64,000 bases of DNA. Source: an uncultured Halocynthiibacter sp. GTDB lineage: Bacteria > Pseudomonadota > Alphaproteobacteria > Rhodobacterales > Rhodobacteraceae. Below the pieces are notes generated by a model. That model ran no database searches. It was not told where the DNA came from and worked only from the letters and a program-made list of their open reading frames with translations. The DNA lies in NCBI GenBank assembly GCA_947503035.1, contig CANNCD010000002.1, forward strand, positions 275,973 through 339,972, written 5' to 3'. Positions 28,602-38,944 of the stretch are shown piece after piece (position 1 is the first letter of the stretch; each line of letters starts with the position of its first letter). The translations under genes were made by a program, and so were the position numbers.

Positions 28602-29942
28602 TTGCAGCGATTCGCACTAAATAAAGGCTTGAATGTATCAATTTCGGGGGCTCCAACTGGCGAACCCGAAGCCGCACCAAAGGTGCAGACTGTCGCAATC
28701 ATCGGTGAGGACTATATTGGCCTCAAGCCACGGCTTGCCGTTGCAGAAGGTGATAGCGTAGCAGCAGGTACGCCCATTTTTTCACACAAAGACACGCCAG
28801 ACGTAAAGGTGGTCTCACCTGTCGCTGGTCGCGTTAAGGCGATCAACCGCGGTGAGCGTCGCAAGCTGATCAGCGTTGAGATCGAATTGGGTGGCGATGC
28901 TGCTCCGGTCGATTTCTCGAACGTTGGTGATGTTTCGACCCCCGAAGGTTTGGCCGAACGTCTTTCTGCCGCTGGTCTGTGGACATCGTTCCGCACGCGT
29001 CCGTACTCAAAAGTGCCCGCGCCCGATACACGCCCCGCCGCGATTTTCGTCAGCGCAATGGACACAGAGCCATTGGCCGCAGACCCCGCGCCGATCATTC
29101 GCAAGAACGCAGATGCATTCGTTGACGGCCTAAAGGCCATCGCGACATTGACCGAAGGCAACACATATCTATGTCACGCCGATGGTGCCGATGTACCTGG
29201 CGGCGATGTTGCCGGTATCACTGCGTCCGCCTTTGCTGGTCCGCACCCTGCTGGTCTTGCTGGTACGCACATTCACTTCTTGGATCCGATCTTTGGTGAC
29301 AAGACAGTTTGGACCATTGGCTATCACGATGTGATCGCGATTGGCCGCCTTCTTCAAAACGGTATCTATGACGCGTCCCGCACAATCGCGGTGACTGGCC
29401 CGATGGCCAAGAACCCGCGTTTGGTCGACACCATCGTTGGTGCGTCCATGGCCGATGTCGTGTCCGCCGATGCGCCGTTTGATGCGCCGGTTCGCATGAT
29501 CTCTGGTTCTGTCCTAAGCGGTCGCATGGGCGAAGGCGTGAACGGCTATCTTGGTCGTTACGGTCGTCAGATCACGTTGATCGAAGAAGATCGCAAGCAG
29601 ATCCCAATGGGCTGGATTCGCCCAATGATCAGCAAATACGCGATCCAGCCTGTTTTGGGGTCCGCACTGTCGCGCCGCAAATTCCCGTTGACGTCCAACC
29701 TGAACGGCGGTCGTCGTGCGATGGTTCCAACGGGTACGTTTGAAACGCTGATGCCGCAGGATTACCTGCCGACCCAGCTTTTGCGTGCGTTGATCACAAT
29801 GGATACCGATCAGGCACAGGTGCTTGGGGCACTTGAACTTGACGAAGAAGACTTGGGCCTCGTGGGTTTTGCCTGTCCGGCGAAATACGAATACGGTCTC
29901 GCGCTGCGCGACTGTTTGGCCACCATCGAGAAAGAGGGTTGA
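28602..29942 (+). CDS. nqrA: Na+-translocating NADH:quinone reductase subunit A
   Basis: Cytoplasmic-face subunit of the sodium-pumping NADH:ubiquinone oxidoreductase, with a role in quinone binding. It has 446 residues, the usual length. The family start FALNKGLNVSISGAP is present; the body contains KVVSPVAGRVKAINRGERR, GTHIHFLDPI, and MVPTGTFETLMPQD. The start codon is TTG at 28602, with GAGG 6 bases upstream; reading further upstream would add unrelated residues. It is the first gene of nqrABCDEF and is 3 bases from nqrB. Confidence 0.95.
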   Translation: MQRFALNKGLNVSISGAPTGEPEAAPKVQTVAIIGEDYIGLKPRLAVAEGDSVAAGTPIFSHKDTPDVKVVSPVAGRVKAINRGERRKLISVEIELGGDAAPVDFSNVGDVSTPEGLAERLSAAGLWTSFRTRPYSKVPAPDTRPAAIFVSAMDTEPLAADPAPIIRKNADAFVDGLKAIATLTEGNTYLCHADGADVPGGDVAGITASAFAGPHPAGLAGTHIHFLDPIFGDKTVWTIGYHDVIAIGRLLQNGIYDASRTIAVTGPMAKNPRLVDTIVGASMADVVSADAPFDAPVRMISGSVLSGRMGEGVNGYLGRYGRQITLIEEDRKQIPMGWIRPMISKYAIQPVLGSALSRRKFPLTSNLNGGRRAMVPTGTFETLMPQDYLPTQLLRALITMDTDQAQVLGALELDEEDLGLVGFACPAKYEYGLALRDCLATIEKEG

Positions 29943-29945
29943 TCC

Positions 29946-31145
29946 ATGGGTTTGCGAAATTTCTTTGACCGGATAGAACCAGACTTTGAAAAAGGCGGTA
30001 AGTACGAGCGTTATTTCCCCATCTACGAGATGATCGAAAGCTTTATCTACACGCCAAAGACTGTGACAACGGTTGCGCCACACGCGCGTTCCTATGTGGA
30101 TATGAAGCGCATCATGACTTATGTTGTGCTTGCGACGATCCCTTGTATTTTGATGGGCCTTTATAACGTTGGCCTTCAAACAAACACCGCGATTGCAACG
30201 TTTGGCCCTTCTGGCTGGCGTGCTGCGATCATCGACGCGCTTGGCATCGGGTTTAACCCCGCCAACCCAATCGCGAATATCCTGCACGGGGCGATGTATT
30301 TCCTTCCGATCTATATCACGACCCTTGTGGCCGGCGGTATTTTTGAGGTGGTGTTCGCCACCATTCGTCGCCACGAAGTAAACGAAGGCTTCCTTGTGTC
30401 TTCGATGCTTTATGCGCTGATCCTTCCTTCAACCACGCCACTTTGGCAGGTTGCATTGGGCATCATCTTTGGTGTTGTGATCGGCAAAGAGGTATTTGGC
30501 GGCACGGGTAAGAACTTCTTGAACCCTGCGCTTACTGGCCGTGCATTCTTGTACTTTGCCTATCCTGCGCAACTCTCTGGTGACTCTGTTTGGGTTGCTG
30601 TGGACGGGTTCACCGGCGCGACTGCGTTGGCGGTTTCCGCTGCAGAAGGCTATCAGGCATTGGCCGCGAATGGCATGAACTGGATGGATAGCTTCATCGG
30701 CTTTATTCCGGGCTCCATCGGCGAAACATCCACCATTGCGGCGCTGATCGGTTTGGTCTTCTTGCTTGTCACTAAGATCGCGAACTACCGCATGGTTGTT
30801 GGCTGTATGGCGGGCATGATCGGGTTCTCGTTCCTGTTGAACGTGATCGGGTCTGACACCAACCCAATGTTCGCGATGCCGTGGTACTGGCACCTTGTTG
30901 TGGGTGGCTATGCCTTTGGCCTTGTGTTCATGGTGACCGAGCCTGTTTCCGGTTCGCACACCAACATGGGCCGCTACATCTATGGCGCGCTGATTGGCTT
31001 TATGGTCGTGATGATCCGCGTCGTGAACCCAGCCTTCCCCGAGGGGATGATGCTCGCAATTCTATTCGGTAACGTGTTTGCTCCTTTGATCGACTACTTC
31101 GTCGTTCAGGCAAACATTCGTCGCAGGGCTAAACGTCATGTCTGA
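29946..31145 (+). CDS. nqrB: Na+-translocating NADH:quinone reductase subunit B
   Basis: Integral membrane subunit of 399 residues that carries a covalent FMN. The flavinylation motif is DGFTGATALA, with Thr226 as the likely attachment site (Thr236 in Vibrio cholerae). Ten or so hydrophobic helices are visible, together with EVNEGFLVSSMLYALILP and GGTGKNFLNPALTGRA, which are hallmark segments. NqrB forms part of the sodium path. It overlaps nqrC by 8 bases. ApbE, encoded next to this operon, is the expected flavin transferase. Confidence 0.97.
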   Translation: MGLRNFFDRIEPDFEKGGKYERYFPIYEMIESFIYTPKTVTTVAPHARSYVDMKRIMTYVVLATIPCILMGLYNVGLQTNTAIATFGPSGWRAAIIDALGIGFNPANPIANILHGAMYFLPIYITTLVAGGIFEVVFATIRRHEVNEGFLVSSMLYALILPSTTPLWQVALGIIFGVVIGKEVFGGTGKNFLNPALTGRAFLYFAYPAQLSGDSVWVAVDGFTGATALAVSAAEGYQALAANGMNWMDSFIGFIPGSIGETSTIAALIGLVFLLVTKIANYRMVVGCMAGMIGFSFLLNVIGSDTNPMFAMPWYWHLVVGGYAFGLVFMVTEPVSGSHTNMGRYIYGALIGFMVVMIRVVNPAFPEGMMLAILFGNVFAPLIDYFVVQANIRRRAKRHV

Positions 31146-31958
31146 AGAAAATAAAGACCTCCAAACCACGAACAAAGGCCCAATCGGCCGGTTCCTCGCC
31201 TTGCCAACAGATTCGGTACCAAAGACGGTTTTCGTCGCGGTGACCCTATGTCTTGTGGCATCCATGATTGTATCGGCGGCGGCGGTTTCGCTTCGTCCCT
31301 TGCAAGAAGTAAACAAGCTTAAGGACAAGCAGATCAACATTCTGCAGGTCGCGGGTATCTATGACCCAGAGGCCGACGTGATCGAATCCTTTGCGGCGTT
31401 TGAACCACGTGTTCTTGAACTGGCGACAGGCGAATTCACGGATGAATTCGACGCAGCCACGTTTGATGACCGCGCCGCAGCGAATGATCCGGCGACATCT
31501 GTTGCATTGGATGATGACCCAGCGGGCATCGTACGTCAGGGTAATTACGCGACTGTGTATTTGCTTCGGGACGACGCCGGTGAGATCGACAAGCTGATCC
31601 TACCGCTTCACGGTTACGGTCTGTGGTCGACCCTTTACGGCTTTATCGCCCTCGAGGAAAACGGCAACGACATCTTTGGTCTTCAGTTCTATGAGCACGC
31701 CGAGACCCCTGGTCTGGGTGCCGAGGTGGACAACCCACGTTGGAAATCGCTTTGGAGCGGCAAACGTTTGTCTGACGACGACGGCACGTTGCAAATCCGC
31801 GTTTCTAAAACGGCTCCAGCTGCCGGTGCAGACTTTCACATTGACGCGCTTGCGGGCGCGACGCTTACCAGCAACGGCGTAGACAATCTCGTTCGGTTCT
31901 GGATGGGCGAGGCCGGCTTTGGTCCGTTCCTTACCAACCTTAAGGCAGGAGACATCTA

Positions 31959-31959
<1 letters not shown>
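31138..31959 (+). CDS. nqrC: Na+-translocating NADH:quinone reductase subunit C
   Basis: A 273-residue subunit with one N-terminal membrane helix ([20 protein letters not shown]) and a large periplasmic domain with covalent FMN. The attachment motif is AGATLTS, Thr242 being the likely flavin-bearing residue. [14 protein letters not shown] and [19 protein letters not shown] are family segments. It overlaps nqrB by 8 bases and nqrD by 1 base. The FMN-binding domain is the same as in RnfG; the surrounding order rules out Rnf. Confidence 0.96.
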
Positions 31960-32611
<652 letters not shown>

Positions 32612-32612
<1 letters not shown>

Positions 32613-33220
32613 TGGAAGGCTTGCTCTCTCTTGCCGTAAAGGCAATCTTCGTCGAGAACTTGGCGCTGTCCTTCTTCTTGGGCATGTGTACGTTCATCGC
32701 CGTATCCAAAAAGATCTCAACTGCGATCGGGCTTGGTATTTCGGTTATGGTTGTGCAGGCGATTACGGTTCCTGCGAATAACCTGATCCTGACCTATCTC
32801 TTGGCGCCTGGTGCGCTGTCTTGGGCGGGTTTCGACAACGTTGACCTGACCTTCCTTGGTTTGATCTCCTATATCGGTGTTATCGCCGCGTTGGTGCAAA
32901 TCCTTGAGATGGTTTTGGATAAATACTTCCCGCCGCTTTACAACGCGCTTGGTGTTTTCCTTCCGTTGATCACGGTGAACTGTGCGATCCTTGGTGGGTC
33001 GTTGTTCATGGTGGAGCGCAGCTACAACTTTGCGGAATCCGTGACCTACGGTATCTCGTCTGGTTTCGGCTGGGCCCTTGCGATTACCGCGATGGCTGGC
33101 GTGCGCGAAAAGCTCAAGTATTCCGACATTCCTGATGGCCTTCAGGGTCTTGGGATCACGTTCATCACCGCCGGCCTTATGGCTATGGCCTTCATGTCGT
33201 TCTCCGGCGTGAAACTTTAA
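32612..33220 (+). CDS. nqrE: Na+-translocating NADH:quinone reductase subunit E
   Basis: A 202-residue polytopic membrane subunit, the inverted-topology relative of NqrD. The segment [15 protein letters not shown] holds the cysteine matching the iron-ligand position, and [10 protein letters not shown] near the start holds a second. Starts one base inside the nqrD stop and ends 13 bases before nqrF. Length and helix pattern match the family. Confidence 0.96.
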
Positions 33221-33233
33221 TAGGAGCGAACTC

Positions 33234-34457
33234 TTGGAAACCTTTGGTCTCGGTATCATCCTATTTACAGCCATCGTTGTGGCGCTTGTTACCATCATTT
33301 TGGCAGCACGCAGCAAGCTGGTCTCAAGCGGTGACGTCAACATCACCATCAACGGCGAAAAGACCATCTCGGTCCCTGCCGGTGGTAAGCTGTTGCAGAC
33401 ACTTGCTGAACAAAAACTCTTCGTTCCCTCCGCATGCGGCGGGGGCGGTACATGTGCGCAATGCCGTGTGAAAATCCACTCTGGTGGTGGTTCTATTCTT
33501 CCAACAGAAGAAGGCCACATCACCAAGCGCGAGGCGTCTTGCGGCGACCGTCTATCCTGTCAGGTTGCGGTCAAACAAGACATGGAAATCGAAGTCCCAG
33601 AAGAGGTCTTCGGTGTTCAGAAATGGGAATGTACGGTTCGTTCCAACGAAAACGTTGCGACCTTTATTAAGGCGCTTGTTCTGGACCTTCCAGAAGGCGA
33701 AGACGTGAACTTCCGTGCGGGTGGCTACATCCAAATCGAAGCCCCAGCCCATGCGTTGAAGTACACTGAATTTGACATCGAAGAAGAGTACCGCGGTGAT
33801 TGGGATCGCTTTAATCTGTGGCAGTATGAATCCAAAGTGGATGAGCCAGTAGAGCGCGCCTATTCCATGGCGAACTATCCAGACGAAAAAGGCATGATCA
33901 TGCTGAACGTTCGTGTGGCATCTCCTCCTCCCGGTTCTGAGGGTATCCCTGCGGGTAAGATGTCGTCGTACATCTTTAACCTTAAGCCTGGTGATAAGGT
34001 CACGATCTCTGGTCCATATGGTGAATTCTTTGCACGCGAGACCGAAAAAGAGATGGTCTTTATCGGTGGTGGTGCGGGTATGGCGCCAATGCGGTCGCAC
34101 ATCTTTGACCAACTCAAACGTCTCGAAAACCGTGATCGCAAGATCTCATTCTGGTACGGTGCGCGTTCAAAACGCGAGATGTTCTTTGTTGAGGACTTCG
34201 ACCAACTGGCCGAGCAGTTCGACAACTTTGAATGGCACGTCGCGCTATCTGACGCGATGCCCGAGGACGACTGGAAGGGCTATACCGGCTTTATTCACAA
34301 CGTCCTTCTCGAAGAGTATCTGCAAAATCACCCTGCACCTGAGGATTGCGAATTCTATATGTGTGGTCCGCCCATCATGAACCAATCGGTCACGAATATG
34401 TTGATCGACTTGGGCGTAGATCCAGAAGACATCATGCTTGATGACTTTGGTGGCTAA
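33234..34457 (+). CDS. nqrF: Na+-translocating NADH:quinone reductase subunit F
   Basis: The NADH-oxidising entry subunit, 407 residues. An N-terminal membrane helix anchors it ([17 protein letters not shown]). The [2Fe-2S] ferredoxin domain has Cys68, Cys74, Cys77 and Cys109 ([10 protein letters not shown] and SCQV). The FAD domain contains [11 protein letters not shown] and the NADH domain [13 protein letters not shown] with a terminal [13 protein letters not shown] and DDFGG. The start is TTG with TAGGAG 6-8 bases upstream. A strong terminator ends the operon. Confidence 0.97.
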   Translation: METFGLGIILFTAIVVALVTIILAARSKLVSSGDVNITINGEKTISVPAGGKLLQTLAEQKLFVPSACGGGGTCAQCRVKIHSGGGSILPTEEGHITKREASCGDRLSCQVAVKQDMEIEVPEEVFGVQKWECTVRSNENVATFIKALVLDLPEGEDVNFRAGGYIQIEAPAHALKYTEFDIEEEYRGDWDRFNLWQYESKVDEPVERAYSMANYPDEKGMIMLNVRVASPPPGSEGIPAGKMSSYIFNLKPGDKVTISGPYGEFFARETEKEMVFIGGGAGMAPMRSHIFDQLKRLENRDRKISFWYGARSKREMFFVEDFDQLAEQFDNFEWHVALSDAMPEDDWKGYTGFIHNVLLEEYLQNHPAPEDCEFYMCGPPIMNQSVTNMLIDLGVDPEDIMLDDFGG

Positions 34458-34460
34458 TTG

Positions 34461-34489
34461 AAATGGCGGGGCATGTCCCCGCCATTTTT
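34461..34489 (+). terminator. Rho-independent terminator of the nqr operon
   Basis: AAATGGCGGGG pairs perfectly with CCCCGCCATTT around a 5-base loop, then TT G. The stop codon of nqrF is 4 bases upstream. The AAA/TTT ends make it usable in both directions. Confidence 0.88.
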
Positions 34490-34571
34490 GTATCTAACGC
34501 GTGCCGAAGATGTCGCCCACGCGAAGCGCTGGGGCGGGTGTAGAGTGCGTTTACCGAAATCTGTGTGTGGA

Positions 34572-34648
34572 TGGTGACCCCGACTGGATTCGAACCAGTA
34601 ACCTGCCCCTTAGGAGGGGGCTGCTCTATCCAGTTGAGCCACGGGGCC
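34572..34648 (-). tRNA. tRNA-Arg (anticodon CCT)
   Basis: On the minus strand a complete cloverleaf: acceptor GGCCCCG/CGGGGTC (one G-U), D stem GCTC/GAGC, anticodon stem GCCCC/GGGGC with loop CTCCTAA (anticodon CCT, reads AGG), and T arm ACTGG-TTCGAAT-CCAGT. The CCA end is encoded (34572-34574). It is transcribed toward nqrF; no strong promoter box is obvious upstream. Confidence 0.96.
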
Positions 34649-34681
34649 ATAGGCACATTTTGCCGTAAATTCCGGTACGTA

Positions 34682-34741
34682 CAACCTGAAATGATGTTGG
34701 GATAACAGGTTGGGGGAGTGAATTTGGCCCACCACTCCCCC
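34682..34741. repeat. Two overlapping inverted repeats between tRNA-Arg and the LacI-family gene
   Basis: CAACCTG (34682-34688) is repeated inverted as CAGGTTG (34706-34712), and GGGGGAGTG (34712-34720) is repeated inverted as CACTCCCCC (34733-34741). The repeats share base 34712. No U-tract follows on either strand. Meaning unknown. Confidence 0.6.
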
Positions 34742-34793
34742 TTCGTTCAGATCCGTCTCGAGATAGAGAGCTTGCAGGACGTATATGAACGAC

Positions 34794-34807
34794 TGTTAGC
34801 GTTAACA
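34794..34807. promoter_or_regulatory. LacI/GntR-type operator palindrome
   Basis: TGTTAGCGTTAACA: half-sites TGTTA and TAACA flank a central CG, the layout of LacI-family operators, close to the GntR-type TGTTACCGGTAACA. It lies 81 bases before the start codon of the LacI-family gene and just upstream of a TTGGAC-N17-TTAGAG promoter-like pair (34829-34857). Confidence 0.65.
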
Positions 34808-34887
34808 TACCCAATTATGGGGTCTTGGACAAGGGAAAAATTATAGGTTAGAGATGTCTTAGAAAATCTTCACAAAGGTAGTGCGCT

Positions 34888-35916
34888 TTGACCAAACCAG
34901 CCCCCCCTGCGAATCGTCGTCCACTTACCCTTCGTGATGTGTCCGAAGCCTGTGGAGTGAGCGAGATGACGGTGTCTCGTGTCTTGCGCAATCGGGGGGA
35001 TGTCTCGGCCGCGACACGTGAAAAGGTACGGGAGGCGGCGAAACGTTTGGGCTATGTTCCGAACAAGATCGCAGGCGCATTGGCCAGCCAACGTGTGAAC
35101 CTCGTGGCCGTGATCATCCCGTCGATGTCGAACATGGTATTCCCAGAGGTGATGACCGGAATTTCCGAAGTTCTCGACGAAACGGACCTTCAACCGGTTG
35201 TGGGGATCACCAACTACTCCCCTGAAAAAGAAGAAGAAGTTCTCTATGAGATGCTGTCATGGCGTCCGTCGGGCGTGATCATTGCGGGTATTGAACATTC
35301 GGACGCGGCACGGGCGATGTTGGCCAATTCGGGTATTCCTGTGGTCGAAATCATGGATGTCGATGGCACACCCGTGGATGCAATGGTGGGGATTTCGCAC
35401 CGCCGCGCTGGCCGCAAAATGGCGTCGGCGATTGTGAAGGCCGGCTATAAACGCATCGCATTCCTTGGCACCAAGATGCCGTTGGACCACCGAGCGCGCA
35501 AACGGTTCGAAGGCTTTACCGCCGAGCTTGCCAAATCTGGCCTCGAGATCGCGGATCAGGAATTCTATGACGGCGGCTCAGCTCTGAAAAAGGGTCGCGA
35601 GATGACTCAGGCGATTCTTGAACGTACGCCTGATCTCGACTTTTTGTATTTCTCAAACGATATGATTGGCGCCGGTGGGTTGCTCTATCTTCTTGAAAAA
35701 GGCGTCAATGTTCCTGGTGAAATCGGGCTTGCGGGTTTCAATGGGGTTGAGTTGTTGCAGGGTCTGCCGCGTCAACTGGCGACCATGAACTCTGGGCGTG
35801 ATGAAATTGGGCACCGCGCGGCCGAGATCATCGTTGCGCGTGTGAATGGCGAAGAGATCGATCAGATTGTTGAGCTGTCGCCAAAGCTGGCCTTTGGCGA
35901 CACTCTGAAACGCTAG
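34888..35916 (+). CDS. LacI-family transcriptional regulator, GntR-like
   Basis: A 342-residue DNA-binding repressor. The N-terminal helix-turn-helix is LRDVSEACGVSEMTVSRVL (residues ~14-32), then the hinge helix with AGALASQ. The periplasmic-binding-protein-like ligand domain follows, with VIIPSMSNMVFPEVMTGISEVLDETD and MLSWRPSGVII, resembling the gluconate repressor GntR of E. coli more than LacI. The start is TTG, with AAAGG about 9 bases upstream; no in-frame ATG is close. A good operator palindrome lies 81 bases upstream, so autoregulation is likely. No gluconate genes are nearby; truB follows on the other strand with 0 bases between. Confidence 0.93.
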   Translation: MTKPAPPANRRPLTLRDVSEACGVSEMTVSRVLRNRGDVSAATREKVREAAKRLGYVPNKIAGALASQRVNLVAVIIPSMSNMVFPEVMTGISEVLDETDLQPVVGITNYSPEKEEEVLYEMLSWRPSGVIIAGIEHSDAARAMLANSGIPVVEIMDVDGTPVDAMVGISHRRAGRKMASAIVKAGYKRIAFLGTKMPLDHRARKRFEGFTAELAKSGLEIADQEFYDGGSALKKGREMTQAILERTPDLDFLYFSNDMIGAGGLLYLLEKGVNVPGEIGLAGFNGVELLQGLPRQLATMNSGRDEIGHRAAEIIVARVNGEEIDQIVELSPKLAFGDTLKR

Positions 35917-36822
35917 TTACGTGTTGAACACGCGGCTGGGGTGCAATTCTCCGGTCTTGTAAACGCCGACTGCGACCGCTTTGCCGTCCAGTGACGCCCA
36001 GCATTCATCGCCGTATTCCACGTTTGATGCGAACACCATACCTGGGTTGCCGTTGCGAATACGCGTGGCCCCTTCGACGGATGCGCGGATTTCAGGAAGA
36101 TCCTCAAGACCCACCTCAAGCGGTTGAATGTGACCATCCAGCTCGGTTGTCTTGGCGTGTTTGTCGAGGTCTTCGATGGAAATCCCATCCTTGGCATCGA
36201 ATGGACCGGACCAGATGCGACGTAGGTGATGCACGTGCCCAAGACAGCCAAGGGATTCGCCCAGATCACGGGCGATCGCGCGCACATAGCCGCCCTTGCC
36301 ACAGGTCATCTCAAGCTCAACGGTGTTTTCATCGGGGCGACCGGTCATGATCAATTCTTCGACCCAAAGAGGGCGCGCAGCGATTTCAACGTCCTCGCCA
36401 TCACGCGCCAATTTATAGGCCCGCTCACCGTCGATTTTGACGGCGGAAAACTGGGGTGGCACCTGCATGATATCGCCGACGAACTGGCCAAGCGCGGCCT
36501 TGATCTCGTCGTCGGTGGGGCGTTTATCGGACGTCGCGATAACCTCGCCTTCGGCATCGTCGGTGTTCGTTGCCGCGCCAAGCGTCACGGTGAACGTATA
36601 GGCCTTGAGCGCGTCGGTGATATAGGGGACCGTTTTGGTGGCTTCACCCAATGCAACGGCCAGAACGCCGGTCGCCTCGGGGTCAAGCGTACCTGCGTGG
36701 CCCGCCTTTTTGGCATCAAGGGACCAGCGGACCTTGTTCACCACGGCGTTGGATGTGATCCCCGCCGGTTTATCAATGATAAGCCAACCTGAAATATCGC
36801 GACCTTTGCGTTTACGTCCCAC
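35917..36822 (-). CDS. truB: tRNA pseudouridine(55) synthase
   Basis: Makes pseudouridine at position 55 in the T loop of tRNAs. It has 301 residues. The catalytic Asp is in [14 protein letters not shown], at about residue 39-52, and [12 protein letters not shown] precedes it. The C-terminal PUA-like part is short. A phosphodiester-glycosidase gene lies between it and rbfA, though rbfA-truB is the common order. It begins 54 bases downstream of that gene. Confidence 0.97.
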   Translation of the reverse strand: MGRKRKGRDISGWLIIDKPAGITSNAVVNKVRWSLDAKKAGHAGTLDPEATGVLAVALGEATKTVPYITDALKAYTFTVTLGAATNTDDAEGEVIATSDKRPTDDEIKAALGQFVGDIMQVPPQFSAVKIDGERAYKLARDGEDVEIAARPLWVEELIMTGRPDENTVELEMTCGKGGYVRAIARDLGESLGCLGHVHHLRRIWSGPFDAKDGISIEDLDKHAKTTELDGHIQPLEVGLEDLPEIRASVEGATRIRNGNPGMVFASNVEYGDECWASLDGKAVAVGVYKTGELHPSRVFNT

Positions 36823-36876
36823 GCCGTTCTCCGTCTTATGAATGAAGGGGTCTGCTAGCGCCAGTTCGCGGCGAGG

Positions 36877-37611
36877 TCAACGATTTATGACGGTTCCAAC
36901 GATTGGGCCCATCCGCGCACCGCCATCGTGCCGCCCGATGTCCGGCGCATAGAGCCGTGAAATCGTCCCGTCGATGAACAAGGCGTTGGGCGTGTTCAGG
37001 GAATCGCGAAACAGGCGGGCAAAGCTGTGGAAGTTTACGGTATTGTTGGAAATCGCGAAATATGTTGTGCCGTCATCCGCGACACCAACGCCATTGCGAA
37101 ACTTGCGCGAGGTCGAATCGGGCATGAACCGCGGGTGCAGGTCGCCGTCGATCACCAACATGGGGCCGGACTGCATCGCAAATTCGCAGGTGGGCCGCGC
37201 CGCATCATAGGCAAGTGTCTCGATCACGGAGTTTTCACCGTCGCCGATGCAAAACACCCCATTCGGCAACAGCCCGAAATTCCCCGGCCCCTCGCGCGTA
37301 ACAAGACCCTGAACCTCGGTTCCGTTTTCAATGTAATGGCCGACGGGCCGACGGTCTTGGTGGTACATGCCACCGTTCATCGCGAACCCAAGGGTCTGAT
37401 CACCGTCGCGCAGATCGGCCAAAAGCGGCAGGAAATCCCCAAAGATTTCGCCGTCATCGGATGTATGAAACAGACGAAGGTCTTCGTCGGGGGCAATGTC
37501 ACAGACGGTATAGCGATCCTCGTCAAAGCTCAGGTCGCGACAGTCGGCCTGTGCCATCTGACCTGCCATGGACGCGGCAAACGTGAAACATATGCCGCGA
37601 AACCAATGCAT
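36877..37611 (-). CDS. Phosphodiester glycosidase family protein (DUF2233/NAGPA-like)
   Basis: A 244-residue protein with a signal peptide ending near AQADC (residues 20-24). The NAGPA/DUF2233 fold is marked by GFAMNGGMYHQDRRPVGHYIENG, an internal GDLHPRF after SGPMLVIDG, and the C-terminal FIDGTISRLYAPDIGRHDGG with GPIVG. Relatives hydrolyse phosphodiester-linked sugars; the substrate here is unknown. Its ATG overlaps the rbfA stop by 1 base, so it is translated with rbfA despite its export. The place between rbfA and truB is odd for such an enzyme but seems to be a roseobacter arrangement. Confidence 0.88.
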   Translation of the reverse strand: MHWFRGICFTFAASMAGQMAQADCRDLSFDEDRYTVCDIAPDEDLRLFHTSDDGEIFGDFLPLLADLRDGDQTLGFAMNGGMYHQDRRPVGHYIENGTEVQGLVTREGPGNFGLLPNGVFCIGDGENSVIETLAYDAARPTCEFAMQSGPMLVIDGDLHPRFMPDSTSRKFRNGVGVADDGTTYFAISNNTVNFHSFARLFRDSLNTPNALFIDGTISRLYAPDIGRHDGGARMGPIVGTVINR

Positions 37612-38024
37612 TAGGCGTCGTCGCCTTCTGGACGGTCCAAATCGCGAAGCACGTCTTCGTTTTCGAACATGCGACGGCTTGCGTCCATTTGATCAAAGGT
37701 CTCATCGATCAGAAACCGGATCTCGGGGGAATGTTTAAGCGGAAGCGCCCTGGTCACCGCGTGGCGGATCTCATAGCGGTTCTTGCGCATCAACGACAGG
37801 GCCTCTTCTTTGTCCTTACCACCCAGCGGCAAGACAAAGGCCGTCGCAACCCGAAGGTCGGGCGACATGCGCACCTCGCCCACGGTGATGGACAGACGGT
37901 TCAGGTCTGCGTCGTGGATTTCGCCACGTTGAAGAATTTCGGACATGGTCCGGCGGATCAATTCCCCGACGCGCAGTTGGCGCTGATTTGGGGCCTTGGA
38001 GGAATGTTTTGCGTTTTTAGCCAT
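37611..38024 (-). CDS. rbfA: 30S ribosome-binding factor A
   Basis: Helps mature the 5' end of 16S rRNA in the 30S subunit. It has 137 residues. The KH-like core includes [24 protein letters not shown] near the start and [17 protein letters not shown] short, acidic C-terminal tail follows. The ATG at 38024 is preferred to one 48 bases upstream because alphaproteobacterial RbfA begins MAKNxxH at this point. It overlaps the following gene by one base and is divergent from dapB. Confidence 0.95.
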   Translation of the reverse strand: MAKNAKHSSKAPNQRQLRVGELIRRTMSEILQRGEIHDADLNRLSITVGEVRMSPDLRVATAFVLPLGGKDKEEALSLMRKNRYEIRHAVTRALPLKHSPEIRFLIDETFDQMDASRRMFENEDVLRDLDRPEGDDA

Positions 38025-38116
38025 ATCTTTCGTGTAATCCCCTTCTTCGCGCGGGGCAATGGGATTTGCCAATTGGCGTGTCTCGGGCTAGACCTTGCGC
38101 AAATAGGAGTGCCGCC

Positions 38117-38923
38117 ATGAGCAAAATTACACGTATCGCAGTCACTGGTGCATCGGGCCGTATGGGTCAGATGCTTATTCGCACGATTGCCGAAAATGAT
38201 AAGACGGTTTTGGCGGGTGCGGTGGAACGCGAGGGCATGGACTGGGTTGGTCAGGATGTTGGGGTGGCCATGGGCGGCACGGCGAATGGCGTGATTGTGT
38301 CGTCGGATGCGGCGTCGGTGTTTGCGGATTGCGATGCGGTGATCGACTTTACCGCGCCGGTTGCGACTGTGGCCTTTGCGTCCCTTGCGGCCAAGGCGGG
38401 CATCGCCCACATCATCGGCACCACCGGCATGACCGATGAAGACATCTCATCCCTTGCGGATGTGCCAAACGCGCGGATCGTACGCGCCGGTAATATGAGC
38501 CTTGGCGTGAACCTCTTGACGCAGCTCACCAAAAAGGTCGCGGCGGCATTGGACGAAGATTTCGACATTGAGATCATCGAAGGCCACCACCACCACAAGG
38601 TCGACGCCCCATCGGGCACCGCGTTGATGTTGGGCGAAGCCGCCGCCGAAGGGCGCGGAGTCGAGTTGAACGACGTCCGTGATTCTGGCCGTGACGGGAT
38701 CACCGGTGCACGCAAACGTGGCGACATTGGTTTCACCGCGATCCGTGGTGGCGACATCGTTGGCGAACATGACGTTCTGTTTGCGGGTGCGGGCGAACGT
38801 ATCGTTCTGCGTCACATGGCAACGGATCGCGGCATCTTTGCGCGCGGCGCGGTTAAGGCAGCGATCTGGGCGCAGGGCATTGAGGCCGGCGAATATGACA
38901 TGATGGATGTGCTCGGCCTTTGA
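38117..38923 (+). CDS. dapB: 4-hydroxy-tetrahydrodipicolinate reductase
   Basis: Reduces hydroxy-tetrahydrodipicolinate with NAD(P)H in the lysine and diaminopimelate pathway. It has 268 residues. The N-terminal dinucleotide site is [10 protein letters not shown] at residues 9-18; the active-site segment is [15 protein letters not shown], containing the conserved His and Lys; GTTGMTDED and [14 protein letters not shown] are also typical. TAGGAG lies 7 bases before the ATG. It is divergent from rbfA. Confidence 0.97.
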   Translation: MSKITRIAVTGASGRMGQMLIRTIAENDKTVLAGAVEREGMDWVGQDVGVAMGGTANGVIVSSDAASVFADCDAVIDFTAPVATVAFASLAAKAGIAHIIGTTGMTDEDISSLADVPNARIVRAGNMSLGVNLLTQLTKKVAAALDEDFDIEIIEGHHHHKVDAPSGTALMLGEAAAEGRGVELNDVRDSGRDGITGARKRGDIGFTAIRGGDIVGEHDVLFAGAGERIVLRHMATDRGIFARGAVKAAIWAQGIEAGEYDMMDVLGL

Positions 38924-38944
38924 TCCGAATTTGATCCGACCCGC

